Of a stretch of 64,000 nucleotides of DNA, positions 33,471 through 42,752 are shown piece by piece (the first letter of the stretch is position 1; each line of letters opens with the position of its first letter). The notes below the pieces were generated by a model. That model searched no databases. It had not been told where the DNA came from and saw nothing but the letters and a program-made list of their open reading frames with translations. A program made the position numbers and the translations under genes. Source of the DNA: Blautia sp. XA-2221 (GTDB lineage Bacteria > Bacillota > Clostridia > Lachnospirales > Lachnospiraceae); the NCBI RefSeq assembly GCF_028767025.1, contig NZ_JAJQXX010000001.1, positions 62,001-126,000 on the forward strand, read 5' to 3'.

Positions 33471-35624
33471 ATGAACATTATTCAGATGATTACAAAGGAG
33501 CTTGGAGTAGAAGTCTGGCAGGTGGAAGCTGCTGTAAAGCTGATCGATGAGGGATGTACCATTCCGTTTATTTCCCGTTATCGTAAAGAAGCAACCGGTT
33601 CTTTAAATGACGAACAGCTTCGTTCTCTTCACGAGAGACTTCTGTATCTGAGAAATCTGGAAGATAAGAAAAATCAGGTGATCGGAAGTATTGAAGAGCA
33701 GGGAAAACTTACGCCGGAGCTGAAAAAACAGATTCTTGAAGCTCAGACTCTTGTAGTGGTAGAGGATTTATATCGTCCATACAGACCGAAACGGCGTACC
33801 CGCGCCATCATTGCCAGAGAAAAAGGACTGGAACCGCTGGCAAATATTCTGATGCTTCAGATGACAGATAAATCTCTGGAAAAAGAGGCAGAGGCTTTTG
33901 TATCAGAAGAAAAGGGCGTTGCAGATGTAAAGGCGGCTATTGACGGAGCAAAAGATATTCTGGCAGAACATATTTCTGATGAGGCAGATTACAGAATCTA
34001 TATCCGTAAGCTGACTGCGCAGAAGGGAACCATTGTTTCTTCTGCCAGAAAGCCAGAGGAAAGCTCAGTGTATGAGATGTATTATGAATTTGAGGAGCCT
34101 GTAAAAAAACTTGCAGGTCACAGAGTTCTTGCGCTGAACCGTGGAGAAAAAGAAAAAATCCTTACCGTAAAGATCAATGCTCCTGAGGAAGAGATCCTGG
34201 GCTGGCTTATCCGTCAGGTAATTAAAAAAGACAATCCCAATACAACGCCTGTTCTGAAAGAGGTTGTGGAGGACAGCTACAAGCGCCTGATCGCTCCGGC
34301 CATTGAACGTGAGATAAGAAGTGAACTTACAGAAAAAGCAGAAGACGGAGCCATTCATGTATTTGGAAAAAATCTGGAACAGCTTCTTATGCAGCCTCCG
34401 ATCATGGGAAAAGTGGTTCTGGGATGGGATCCTGCATTCCGTACCGGCTGTAAGCTGGCGGTGGTGGACGCCACAGGAAAAGTGCTTGATACAACAGTGA
34501 TCTACCCTACAGCACCTACCTCTGATGCCAAGATCCGCGCGGCAAAGGATACCCTGAAAAAGCTGATCAAAAAATATGATATTTCTCTGATCTCTCTGGG
34601 AAATGGAACGGCATCCAGAGAGTCCGAACAGATCATTGTGGAGCTTCTGAAGGAGATTCCGCAGCAGGTTTCCTATGTGATCACCAATGAGGCCGGTGCA
34701 TCCGTATACTCAGCAAGCAAGCTTGCCACAGAGGAGTTTCCTAATTTTGATGTAGGACAAAGAAGCGCGGCTTCTATTGCAAGGCGTCTTCAGGATCCTC
34801 TTGCAGAGCTGGTGAAGATCGATCCAAAATCCATTGGAGTGGGACAGTATCAGCATGATATGAACCAGAAAAAACTGGGAGAAGCTCTTGGAGGAGTGGT
34901 AGAGGACTGCGTAAATAAAGTGGGCGTAGACCTTAATACGGCTTCCGCTTCCCTTCTGGAATATATTTCCGGAATCAGCAAAGCGATTGCAAAAAATATC
35001 GTGGCATACAGAGAAGAAAACGGCCGTTTTAACAGCAGACGGGAACTTCTGAAAGTAGCGAAACTGGGACCGAAAGCCTTTGAGCAGTGTGCGGGATTTA
35101 CCAGGATCACAGGAGGCAAAAATCCTCTTGATTCTACAAGTGTACACCCGGAAAGCTACGAGGCAGCTCAGAAGCTTCTGGAAAAGATGGGATTTACCAC
35201 AGAGGATATTGCAGGAGGAAAACTGGGCGGAATTTCCCGTAAGATCAGTGATTATAAAAAGCTTTCAGAAGAACTGGGAGTGGGAGAGATCACACTGAGA
35301 GATATTGTGAAAGAGCTGGAAAAACCGGCGCGAGATCCCCGTGATGAAATGCCGAAACCGGTTCTTCGTACCGATGTTCTTGATCTGAAGGATCTGAAAG
35401 AAGGAATGATCCTGAAGGGAACTGTGAGAAATGTGATTGATTTCGGCGCTTTTGTGGATATCGGAGTTCATCAGGACGGACTTGTCCATATTTCAGAAAT
35501 CAGTGAAAAATACATTAAACATCCCCTGGAAGCTGTCAGTGTAGGTGATGTGGTTGATGTTCGGGTACTGGGCGTTGATATGAAGAAAAAACGTATCAGC
35601 CTTTCTATGAGAGGGATTAAATAA
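33471..35624 (+). CDS. tex: Tex-family RNA-binding transcription accessory protein
   Basis: The 717-residue cytoplasmic protein has the complete Tex order: N-terminal helical region with TIPFISRYRKEATGSLND and DLYRPYRPKRRTRA, YqgF/RNase H-like domain (VVLGWDPAFRTGCKLAVVD, ISLGNGTASRESE), helix-hairpin-helix modules (NTASASLLEYISGISKAIAK, GPKAFEQCAGF) and C-terminal S1 domain (LKGTVRNVIDFGAFVDIGV). Tex is implicated in transcription or RNA handling. GGAGG before ATG 33471 decides the start; ATG 33450 lacks one. Confidence 0.96.
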   Translation: MNIIQMITKELGVEVWQVEAAVKLIDEGCTIPFISRYRKEATGSLNDEQLRSLHERLLYLRNLEDKKNQVIGSIEEQGKLTPELKKQILEAQTLVVVEDLYRPYRPKRRTRAIIAREKGLEPLANILMLQMTDKSLEKEAEAFVSEEKGVADVKAAIDGAKDILAEHISDEADYRIYIRKLTAQKGTIVSSARKPEESSVYEMYYEFEEPVKKLAGHRVLALNRGEKEKILTVKINAPEEEILGWLIRQVIKKDNPNTTPVLKEVVEDSYKRLIAPAIEREIRSELTEKAEDGAIHVFGKNLEQLLMQPPIMGKVVLGWDPAFRTGCKLAVVDATGKVLDTTVIYPTAPTSDAKIRAAKDTLKKLIKKYDISLISLGNGTASRESEQIIVELLKEIPQQVSYVITNEAGASVYSASKLATEEFPNFDVGQRSAASIARRLQDPLAELVKIDPKSIGVGQYQHDMNQKKLGEALGGVVEDCVNKVGVDLNTASASLLEYISGISKAIAKNIVAYREENGRFNSRRELLKVAKLGPKAFEQCAGFTRITGGKNPLDSTSVHPESYEAAQKLLEKMGFTTEDIAGGKLGGISRKISDYKKLSEELGVGEITLRDIVKELEKPARDPRDEMPKPVLRTDVLDLKDLKEGMILKGTVRNVIDFGAFVDIGVHQDGLVHISEISEKYIKHPLEAVSVGDVVDVRVLGVDMKKKRISLSMRGIK

Positions 35625-35701
35625 AAACCATAGTCACAAATAATGTAAGTACTAAAAAAAAATTAGAAGATTGAAAAAATAGTTTGAATTTTCTGATTGT
35701 A

Positions 35702-35775
35702 TTGACAATTTTCAACATTTTCGATATGATTAGGACATATGCAGAGAGGCGGAACGCAGACAGTGTTGTGCCTCT
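35702..35775 (+). promoter_or_regulatory. Promoter and leader hairpin of the nucleoside importer operon
   Basis: TTGACA (35702-35707) and TATGAT (35725-35730) are 17 bp apart. The ~115-nt leader contains AGAGGC/GCCTCT (35745-35775) followed by TTTATG. No named riboswitch was recognised. Confidence 0.6.
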
Positions 35776-35854
35776 TTATGTATGTTTTATAAAATATGTT
35801 CATTGTGTTTCTTTGCAGTCAGAAGCACTGTGGATCAAAATGGAGGAAAAGGGA

Positions 35855-37027
35855 ATGAAAAAAGCATTAGCAGTAGGTCTGGCAGCCGCTATGGCAGTTT
35901 CCATGACAGCGCCGGTGTATGCAGAAGGAAAAGGAGTTGCCAAAGAGGATCTGAAAGTTGGAATTATCTATATTGGTGATGAAAACGAAGGCTACAGTGC
36001 AGCTCATATGGCTGGTATTGACGAGATGGTTGAAAATCTGGGACTGGAAGAATCTCAGGTAATCGAAAAAACTCTGATTGGTGAGAATGAAGCATGTTAT
36101 GACGCTGCCGCTGATCTGGCAGATCAGGGATGCCAGGTTGTGTTTGCAAATAGCTTCGGACATGAAACATATGTCCTTCAGGCGGCAGGAGAATATCCGG
36201 ACGTCCAGTTCTGTCATGCAACAGGAACTCAGGCAAAGGCAAGCGGACTTGCAAATATGCATAACTATTTTACAAACATTTATGAGGCACGTTATGTTTC
36301 CGGTGTTGTTGCAGGACTGAAACTGAACGAGATGATCGAAGCCGGAGAAATCACAGAAGATAAGGCAAAAATAGGATATGTAGGCGCATTCCCATATGCA
36401 GAGGTTATTTCCGGATACACTTCTTTCTATCTTGGAGCAAAGAGCGTATGCCCTGCAGTTACTATGGAAGTAAAATATACAAATAGCTGGGCAAGCTTTG
36501 ACCTGGAAAAAGAGTGTGCAGACGCACTTATCTCTGACGGATGTGTTCTGATCAGCCAGCACGCAGATACCACAGGCGCTCCTACCGCATGTGAGGCAGC
36601 AGGTGTTCCATGTGTAGGATACAATATTGATATGACTTCTGTTGCACCAAACACAGCTCTTACTTCTGCATCTATTAACTGGGGTGTATATTATACCTAT
36701 GCAGTACAGTGCATTTTAGACGGAACAGAAATTGATGTTGACTGGTGCAAGGGATTCGCAGATGGCGCAGACAAACTGACACCACTCAATGAGAAGGCTG
36801 TTGCAGAAGGAACAGAAGAAAAGGTAAAAGAAGTAGAGGACGCAATTATTGACGGTTCTCTTCATGTATTTGACACTTCTACATTTACAGTTGACGGCAA
36901 AGAAGTTACTACTTACGAAAAAGATGGAACAGAGTATGTTTCCGACGGATATTTCCATGAGTCCGAATACGGATCTGCTCCGGTATTCGACCTTGCAATT
37001 GACGGAATTACATCTATCGTAGAGTAA
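35855..37027 (+). CDS. BMP/PnrA-family nucleoside receptor of an ABC importer
   Basis: The 390-residue receptor has the signal peptide MKKALAVGLAAAMAVSMTAPVYA|EGK with no lipobox. The mature protein has KVGIIYIGDENEGYSAAHMAG, VFANSFGHETYVLQAA, FCHATGTQA, ARYVSGVVAGL, KIGYVGAFPYAEVISGYTSF and ISQHADTTGAPTACEAAGV, all characteristic of BMP (PnrA/NupN-like) purine-nucleoside receptors. GGAGG precedes ATG 35855; the upstream open frame covers the promoter and is not used. Ligand identity beyond nucleoside is not readable. Confidence 0.9.
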   Translation: MKKALAVGLAAAMAVSMTAPVYAEGKGVAKEDLKVGIIYIGDENEGYSAAHMAGIDEMVENLGLEESQVIEKTLIGENEACYDAAADLADQGCQVVFANSFGHETYVLQAAGEYPDVQFCHATGTQAKASGLANMHNYFTNIYEARYVSGVVAGLKLNEMIEAGEITEDKAKIGYVGAFPYAEVISGYTSFYLGAKSVCPAVTMEVKYTNSWASFDLEKECADALISDGCVLISQHADTTGAPTACEAAGVPCVGYNIDMTSVAPNTALTSASINWGVYYTYAVQCILDGTEIDVDWCKGFADGADKLTPLNEKAVAEGTEEKVKEVEDAIIDGSLHVFDTSTFTVDGKEVTTYEKDGTEYVSDGYFHESEYGSAPVFDLAIDGITSIVE

Positions 37028-37038
37028 GGAAGAGATAC

Positions 37039-37070
37039 AGCGGAGCTGCTTGTCAGCAGCTCTGCTTTTT
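37039..37070 (+). terminator. Intra-operon hairpin between receptor and ATPase genes
   Basis: AGCGGAGCTGCT pairs with AGCAGCTCTGCT, followed by TTTTTT. Partial termination here would give more receptor than transporter. A TATAAT at 37129-37134 may also provide a secondary promoter. Confidence 0.7.
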
Positions 37071-37175
37071 TATATGATGGAATATTTCCAAAGAAAACTT
37101 CTATTTTATAAAAAAGCAGAGCAATCTGTATAATAGTAAAATTTATTGTTCAATGCATCAAAGGAGGGAATAGAA

Positions 37176-38711
37176 GTGGGAGAGAATTATGCTCTTGAAC
37201 TGAAACAGATCACCAAGCGTTTCGGTTCCGTTCTTGCAAATGACCATGTGGATCTGACCCTGAAAAAATCAGAGATCCTTGCGATCCTGGGAGAAAACGG
37301 AAGCGGAAAAACCACGCTGATGAATATGATCTATGGAATTTACTATCCGGATGAAGGACATATTCTGGTAGATGGAAAAGAAGTTACAATCCGTTCACCT
37401 AAGGATTCTTATGCACTGGGAATCGGTATGGTGCATCAGCATTTTAAGCTGGTGGATGTTCTGACCGCAGCAGAAAATATTGTTCTCGGTCTTCCGGGAA
37501 AAGCAATGCTGAATATGAAAAAGATCACAGAGGAAATTCAGGTTCTTGTTAATAAATATGGATTTGACCTGGATCTGTCCCAGAAGATCTATGAGATGTC
37601 TGTTTCTCAGAAACAGACAGTAGAAATTGTCAAAATGCTTTACAGAGGAGCAAGGATCCTGATCCTGGATGAGCCTACTGCTGTTCTTACACCTCAGGAA
37701 GCGGACAGACTGTTTGATATTCTCAGAAATATGAGAGATGACGGATGCTCCATTATTATTATCACTCATAAGCTTCAGGAGGTTCTGTCCCTTTCAGATC
37801 GTGTGGCGATCCTCAGAAAAGGCTGCTACATAGATACGGTAGAGACTTCCGGCGCAAGTGTTCAGAGTCTGTCAGAGATGATGGTAGGCGCCAAGGTGGA
37901 CCTGGATATCGACCGTCCGGATCCGGTAAATCCGGAGAAACGCCTGGAGATTAAGGGGCTGACCTGCAAAGATAAAGAAGGCGTCAAAACACTGGATGAT
38001 GTAGATCTTACGGTCAACAGTGGAGAAATCCTGGGTATTGCCGGAATTTCCGGAAGCGGACAGAAGGAACTTCTGGAAGCTATTGCAGGACTGCAGCCTA
38101 CTGAAAGCGGAAGTATCCGGTTTACAGACAGCGACGGAAATGTGAAAGATCTGGCAAAAATGAATTCTGTGGAGATCCAGGAGCTTGGCGTAAGTCTTGC
38201 CTTTGTGCCTGAGGACCGTATCGGTATGGGTCTGGTAGGCGATATGGATATGACAGATAATATGATGCTGCGAAGCTATCACAATGGCAAAGGCGGTCTT
38301 CTGGACAGAAGAGGGCCAAGGCAGCTTGCCTCAGAGATCAAGGATCAGCTTGAAGTCATGACGCCAAGTATTTCAGCGCCTGTACGTCAGATGTCAGGCG
38401 GAAATGTACAGAAAGTACTGGTAGGACGCGAAATCGCACAGAATCCGAAGATTCTTATGGTAGCATATCCTACAAGGGGAATTGATATTAATTCTTCCCA
38501 TACCATTTACAAACTTTTAAATGAGCAGAAAAAGCACGGAGTAGCAGTGATCTGCGTTATCGAGGATCTGGACGTACTTCTTGCTCTCAGCGACAGGATC
38601 GCTGTGCTCTGCGGCGGAAAAATAAGCGGAGTTGTAAATGGAAGAACTGCTACAAAAGAGGGAATTGGCCTTCTGATGACAAAACATGAAAAAGGAGGGG
38701 AGCAGTCATGA
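37176..38711 (+). CDS. nupO: Nucleoside ABC importer ATPase (NupO type, two ATPase domains)
   Basis: The 511-residue duplicated ATPase has first-domain Walker A GENGSGKTT, signature VSQKQTVEI and Walker B ILILDEPTAVL. The second domain has GISGSGQKE, LAFVPEDRIGMG, signature MSGGNVQKV and a degenerate Walker B LMVAYPTRGID. This is the pattern of BMP-linked YufO/NupO proteins. GTG 37176 is chosen because AAAGGAGGG (37160-37168) sits 7 bp upstream. It overlaps the next permease gene by 4 nt (ATGA). Confidence 0.92.
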   Translation: MGENYALELKQITKRFGSVLANDHVDLTLKKSEILAILGENGSGKTTLMNMIYGIYYPDEGHILVDGKEVTIRSPKDSYALGIGMVHQHFKLVDVLTAAENIVLGLPGKAMLNMKKITEEIQVLVNKYGFDLDLSQKIYEMSVSQKQTVEIVKMLYRGARILILDEPTAVLTPQEADRLFDILRNMRDDGCSIIIITHKLQEVLSLSDRVAILRKGCYIDTVETSGASVQSLSEMMVGAKVDLDIDRPDPVNPEKRLEIKGLTCKDKEGVKTLDDVDLTVNSGEILGIAGISGSGQKELLEAIAGLQPTESGSIRFTDSDGNVKDLAKMNSVEIQELGVSLAFVPEDRIGMGLVGDMDMTDNMMLRSYHNGKGGLLDRRGPRQLASEIKDQLEVMTPSISAPVRQMSGGNVQKVLVGREIAQNPKILMVAYPTRGIDINSSHTIYKLLNEQKKHGVAVICVIEDLDVLLALSDRIAVLCGGKISGVVNGRTATKEGIGLLMTKHEKGGEQS

Positions 38712-39784
38712 AAAGAGAACCTTTCTTAAAAATGGCCAAGCGTGAAAAGATCAGCTGGCAGAAACGGCTTCTGATTCGTTTTATTGCCCTTCTTCTGTCT
38801 CTGATCGTGTGCGCGGGCGTGATTTTTTTACTGGTAAGAATGAACCCCATGGATGTATATAAAGCGATCTGGGACGGCGCTTTAGGTTCTGAACGCCGTG
38901 TATGGATTACTCTTCGTGATACGATGGTTCTTCTGTGTATTGCAATCGGTCTGGCTCCGGCATTTAAAATGCGTTTCTGGAATATCGGTGCAGAAGGTCA
39001 GATTCTGGTAGGCGGAGCCTGTGCGGCAGCTGTGATGATCTATGCAGGGGACAGCATGTCTCCGGTACTCCTTCTTATTATAATGTTTGTATGCAGCGCG
39101 CTTGGCGGAATGATCTGGGGAATGATTCCCGGAGTGTTCAAAGCATACTGGAATACAAACGAAACACTGTTTACTCTGATGCTGAATTATGTTGCTATGC
39201 AGATCGTTACGTTCTGCATTGTGTTCTGGGAGAATCCCAAGGGCTCCAATACGGTGGGAATTATTAATCAGACCACTCAGGCAGGCTGGCTTCCGGAACT
39301 TTTCGGACAGAAATACGGATGGAATGTCCTGATCGTTCTTGTATTTACAGTTGTGATGTTTATTTACCTGAAATACAGCAAGCAGGGCTATGAGATTGCA
39401 GTCGTAGGTGAAAGTGAGAATACAGCAAGATATGCGGGAATCCGTGTAAAAAGAGTAATTATCCGTACCATGGCCATTTCCGGCGCTATCTGCGGTGTGG
39501 CAGGCTTTATTATTGTCAGCGGCGCAAGTCATACAATTTCCACTGCAACAGCAGACGGCAGAGGCTTTACAGCGATTATTGTTGCATGGCTTTCCAAGTT
39601 TAATACATTTATCATGCTGGCAGTATCCTTTGGCATCGTGTTTATGCAGCAGGGTGCAGTGCAGATCGCAACTCAGTACGGATTAAATGAAAATGCTTCC
39701 GATGTAATCCTTGGAATTATTCTGTTTTTCCTGATCGGAGCAGAGTTCTTTATTAACTATAAGGTTGAGCGCGCAAAGAAATAG
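38708..39784 (+). CDS. nupP: Nucleoside ABC importer permease (NupP type)
   Basis: The 358-residue polytopic permease of the BPD_transp_2 family has FWNIGAEGQILVGG and TLMLNYVAMQIVTF, and the motif GESENTARYAGIRVKRVIIRTM, the coupling region of the YufP/NupP group. It forms a heterodimer with the following permease. Its start overlaps the ATPase stop, so translation is coupled. Confidence 0.92.
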   Translation: MKREPFLKMAKREKISWQKRLLIRFIALLLSLIVCAGVIFLLVRMNPMDVYKAIWDGALGSERRVWITLRDTMVLLCIAIGLAPAFKMRFWNIGAEGQILVGGACAAAVMIYAGDSMSPVLLLIIMFVCSALGGMIWGMIPGVFKAYWNTNETLFTLMLNYVAMQIVTFCIVFWENPKGSNTVGIINQTTQAGWLPELFGQKYGWNVLIVLVFTVVMFIYLKYSKQGYEIAVVGESENTARYAGIRVKRVIIRTMAISGAICGVAGFIIVSGASHTISTATADGRGFTAIIVAWLSKFNTFIMLAVSFGIVFMQQGAVQIATQYGLNENASDVILGIILFFLIGAEFFINYKVERAKK

Positions 39785-39796
39785 GAGGAAGATGCA

Positions 39797-40777
39797 ATGA
39801 GTGTTCTTATTATTTTTATTCAAAAAGCCATTGTCCAGGGCATCTGTATTCTGTATGGTGCGCTTGGCGAGATTATGACGGAAAAATCCGGAAACCTGAA
39901 TCTGGGAATTCCGGGAATTATGTACATGGGCGGTATTTCCGGCCTTATGGGAGCATTTTTCTACGAAAAGGATAACCCCAATCCCAATGCTCTGGTGGGA
40001 GTTCTGATCTCACTTTTGTGTGCGTTTGTGGTTGCATCCCTTGGCGGACTGATCTACAGTGTCCTGACGATTACGCTCAGAGTAAACCAGAACGTAACCG
40101 GTCTTGCCCTTACTATTTTCGGTACCGGCTTCGGAAACTTTTTCGGCGGTTCTATTTTCAAGCTTGCAGGCGGTGTAGGACAGATTTCCGTAAAGGTTAC
40201 AGGAAGCGCCTATACAGCCAAGATTCCGGGATTATCTGAAATTCCGGTGATCGGAGATCTTTTCTTCAGCTATGGATTTATGACGTATCTGTGTATCATT
40301 GCGGCAGTAGTCCTTTCTGTATTTTTGTTTAAAACAAGATATGGACTGAATCTCCGTGCCATCGGAGAGAACCCGGGAACTGCAGATGCGGCGGGAATCA
40401 ATGTTACCAAGTATAAATATCTTTCTACCTGTATCGGAGCAGGACTTGCAGGTCTGGGCGGACTGTATTTCGTTATGGAGTATTCAGGCGGAACCTGGAC
40501 AGACAACGGTTTTGGAGACAGAGGATGGCTAGCAGTTGCCCTTGTTATCTTTGCCCTGTGGAAACCGCTTAATGCCATCTGGGGTGCGTTTCTGTTTGGA
40601 GCACTCTACATCCTGTATCTTTATATCCCGGGACTGGGAAGAAGTATGCAGGAAGTATTTAAGGCTCTGCCTTATGTGGTTACGATTATTGTTCTTGTGT
40701 TTACCAGCTTCCGTAAAAAGAAGGAACACCAGCCTCCGGCAGGTCTGGGACTTCCGTACTTCAGGGAAGAACGCTAA
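39797..40777 (+). CDS. nupQ: Nucleoside ABC importer permease (NupQ type)
   Basis: The 326-residue permease has EKSGNLNLGIPGIMYMGGIS, LALTIFGTGFGNFFGG and LRAIGENPGTADAAGINVTKY, matching the YufQ/NupQ group. It pairs with the preceding permease. AGGAGGAAG precedes the ATG 12 bp after the previous stop. It is the last gene of the importer operon; no clear terminator precedes the ribU promoter. Confidence 0.92.
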   Translation: MSVLIIFIQKAIVQGICILYGALGEIMTEKSGNLNLGIPGIMYMGGISGLMGAFFYEKDNPNPNALVGVLISLLCAFVVASLGGLIYSVLTITLRVNQNVTGLALTIFGTGFGNFFGGSIFKLAGGVGQISVKVTGSAYTAKIPGLSEIPVIGDLFFSYGFMTYLCIIAAVVLSVFLFKTRYGLNLRAIGENPGTADAAGINVTKYKYLSTCIGAGLAGLGGLYFVMEYSGGTWTDNGFGDRGWLAVALVIFALWKPLNAIWGAFLFGALYILYLYIPGLGRSMQEVFKALPYVVTIIVLVFTSFRKKKEHQPPAGLGLPYFREER

Positions 40778-40784
40778 AAAAGTA

Positions 40785-40813
40785 TTGCAAATACATTTAT
40801 ACGGCAGTATAAT
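40785..40813 (+). promoter_or_regulatory. Promoter of the ribU transcript
   Basis: TTGCAA (40785-40790) and TATAAT (40808-40813) are 17 bp apart, placing transcription start just before the FMN riboswitch. Confidence 0.75.
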
Positions 40814-40829
40814 AAAGCATATAAAAGGA

Positions 40830-40985
40830 AATTCTTCGGGGCAGGGTGACTGTGATCTGCATGATGCAGAAAGCGGAATTCCCTACCGGCGGTATAGTCC
40901 GCGACCCGCTATGAGCGGTTGATCTGGTGACCGGAAGCATCCGGAATTCCAGAACCGACAGTAAAGTCTGGATGAGAGAAGAACA
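40830..40985 (+). promoter_or_regulatory. FMN riboswitch (RFN element)
   Basis: The conserved RFN segments occur in order: TTCTTCGGGGCAGGGTG, ATTCCCTACCGGCGG, GTCCGCGACCCGC, GATCTGGTGA, ATTCCAGAACCGACAG and the closing GATGAGAGAAGAA. TTCTT at the 5' end pairs with AAGAA to form P1. FMN binding would favour the downstream terminator (41009-41035) and shut off ribU. Confidence 0.95.
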
Positions 40986-41008
40986 CGCTTGTTTTTACGT
41001 GCTCAGTG

Positions 41009-41035
41009 CCCCGGGAATATTTCCCGGGGTTTTTT
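41009..41035 (+). terminator. Riboswitch-controlled terminator
   Basis: CCCCGGGAA (41009-41017) pairs with TTCCCGGGG (41021-41029) and is followed by six T. It lies between the FMN aptamer and ribU. Confidence 0.92.
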
Positions 41036-41130
41036 GCGCAGCAGGAAATCAGTACGCAACCTGAGAGGAATTTTCTTTAAGAAGAAGGCTGTTATTCAGG
41101 ACCTTCAAAAAAGAAAAGGAGAGATAAAGT

Positions 41131-41766
41131 ATGAGTGAACAGGTTTTAAGAGGTGGGAATGTAATGGAGAGAAGTCGGACAAGGACACTGACACAGATTG
41201 CTATGCTGGGAGCTGTGGCAGGAGTACTGATGAACTTTGAGTTTCCGATTCCGTTTCTGGCGCCGTCTTTTTACCAGCTTGATTTTTCGGAGATTCCGGT
41301 ACTGATAGGAAGCTTTGCCATGGGACCTCTGGCAGGTGTGGTGATCGAGCTGGTGAAGATTCTGGTACATCTTGTGACAAAGGGAACCATGACTGCAGGT
41401 GTGGGTGATGTGGCAAACTTTATTCTGGGATGTGCTTTTGTGATTCCGGCAGGCCTGATCTACCGTTTCCACCATATCAAAAGCAGAAAACATGCTGTAG
41501 AGGGAATGGCTGCAGGAACAGTTCTTACAACTGCGGCCGCTTGTCTGATGAACGCTTTTGTACTTCTCCCGGCATATGGAAAAGCTTTTGGAATGCCTGT
41601 GGAGGCATTTATTGAAATGGGGACAGCTGTAAATCCTTCTGTAAACAGTCTGCTTGGATTTGTGGCAATGATCATTGTTCCTTTTAATCTGTTTAAGTAT
41701 ACACTGACTTCCGTGATCGTGTTTTTTATTTATAAAAGGATCCGTGTTATTTTAAAAGGCGACTGA
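41131..41766 (+). CDS. ribU: Riboflavin ECF transporter S component
   Basis: The 211-residue membrane protein with about six TM segments takes up riboflavin together with a shared ECF energy module not encoded here. It has TLTQIAMLGAVAGVLMNFEF, FYQLDFSEIPVLIGSFAMGP, and KGTMTAGVGDVANFILGCAF, typical of RibU. The upstream FMN riboswitch confirms the assignment. AAAGGAG (41115-41121) serves ATG 41131; ATG 41164 also has a good AGAGGTGGG and could be the true start. Confidence 0.95.
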   Translation: MSEQVLRGGNVMERSRTRTLTQIAMLGAVAGVLMNFEFPIPFLAPSFYQLDFSEIPVLIGSFAMGPLAGVVIELVKILVHLVTKGTMTAGVGDVANFILGCAFVIPAGLIYRFHHIKSRKHAVEGMAAGTVLTTAAACLMNAFVLLPAYGKAFGMPVEAFIEMGTAVNPSVNSLLGFVAMIIVPFNLFKYTLTSVIVFFIYKRIRVILKGD

Positions 41767-41786
41767 AAATAATATTGAAATAAAAA

Positions 41787-41825
41787 GAAAACAATCAGGG
41801 CTGAGGCTTTGGTTGTTTTCCTTTT
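41787..41825 (+). terminator. Terminator after ribU
   Basis: GAAAACAATC (41787-41796) pairs with GGTTGTTTTC (41811-41820), followed by CTTTT. Confidence 0.75.
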
Positions 41826-41849
41826 GGGAAGAAAGAAGGAGGGTTTGCT

Positions 41850-42737
41850 ATTAAGGTATATTTTCATCTTCCAGGATTGTTTGAATTTTACGAACTGTAT
41901 CAGATATTTTTTCCGTTATACCGCAGGCACAGAGAATATTTTTATGACTGGTGTGAGATAGGCTCTGTATACGGAGCTCCGGCAGATTGTATCTGGGGCG
42001 GCGGCCGTGTAGGAGAGGGAAATCATGATCCGCAGGAGGTTTTAGCCCTGATGCAGGAATATGGGATTTCAGCCCGACTGACATTCAGTAATTCTCTGCT
42101 CAGGCAGGAACATCTTTTGGATAAAAAGTGTAATGCTCTTTGTGAAGTGTTTGCAAAAAAGGGACAAAATGGTGTGATTGTTCATTCAGACCTGCTTCTG
42201 GAATATTTAAAAATAAATTATCCGGAACTTTATTTTGTTTCGTCTACCACAAAGGTACTGACAGATTTTCAATTATTTATGAAGGAAGTCAACCGGGAGG
42301 ATTTTCTTTATGCCGTACCGGATTTTCGTCTCAATAAGTCTTTTGATAAATGGAAAATTCTGTCCCAGAGCCAGAAAGACAAGGTGGAATTTTTATGTAA
42401 TGAATGCTGCTGGTTTGGCTGTACAGACAGAAAAAGCTGTTATGAGACTGTGAGCCGTAAAAACCTTGGAGAGGACTGTCCGGAGCATCACTGTGCGGCT
42501 CCTGACGCCAGTTATGGCTACCGTTTTTCAAAGGCAATGGAAAATCCCGGATTTATCAGTATCGACGATATAAAAAATGTTTACATGCCAATGGGATTTT
42601 CTAATTTTAAGATAGAAGGACGGGGACTTGGCAGCGCTTTGATTCTGGAATTTTTGCTTTATTATATGACAAAACCGGAGTATCATATTCATATAAGAGA
42701 AAAGATATATTTAGATAACATGCTGGATTTATTTTAA
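41850..42737 (+). CDS. U32-like protein with C-terminal cysteine cluster, probable ATT start
   Basis: The ~295-residue protein has IKVYFHLPGLFEFYELYQ at its start, VIVHSDLLLEYL and LYFVSSTTKVLTDFQLFMKE in the barrel, a cysteine-rich CNECCWFGC...C...CPEHHC segment, and FSNFKIEGRGLG near the end. The FKIEGR motif and cysteine pattern resemble the U32/UbiU-UbiV/YhbU-type iron-sulfur proteins. The function is unknown. AAGGAGGG (41836-41843) points to ATT 41850 as start. The only standard alternative, TTG 41877, has no spaced RBS and would cut into the first strand. Confidence 0.65.
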   Translation: MKVYFHLPGLFEFYELYQIFFPLYRRHREYFYDWCEIGSVYGAPADCIWGGGRVGEGNHDPQEVLALMQEYGISARLTFSNSLLRQEHLLDKKCNALCEVFAKKGQNGVIVHSDLLLEYLKINYPELYFVSSTTKVLTDFQLFMKEVNREDFLYAVPDFRLNKSFDKWKILSQSQKDKVEFLCNECCWFGCTDRKSCYETVSRKNLGEDCPEHHCAAPDASYGYRFSKAMENPGFISIDDIKNVYMPMGFSNFKIEGRGLGSALILEFLLYYMTKPEYHIHIREKIYLDNMLDLF

Positions 42738-42752
42738 AGGAGAAAATTAACA

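Noticed and set aside
35738-35854. Purine or preQ1 riboswitch before the nucleoside importer
   Set aside because: The leader lacks the conserved purine aptamer loops and the preQ1 motif; only a simple hairpin is seen.
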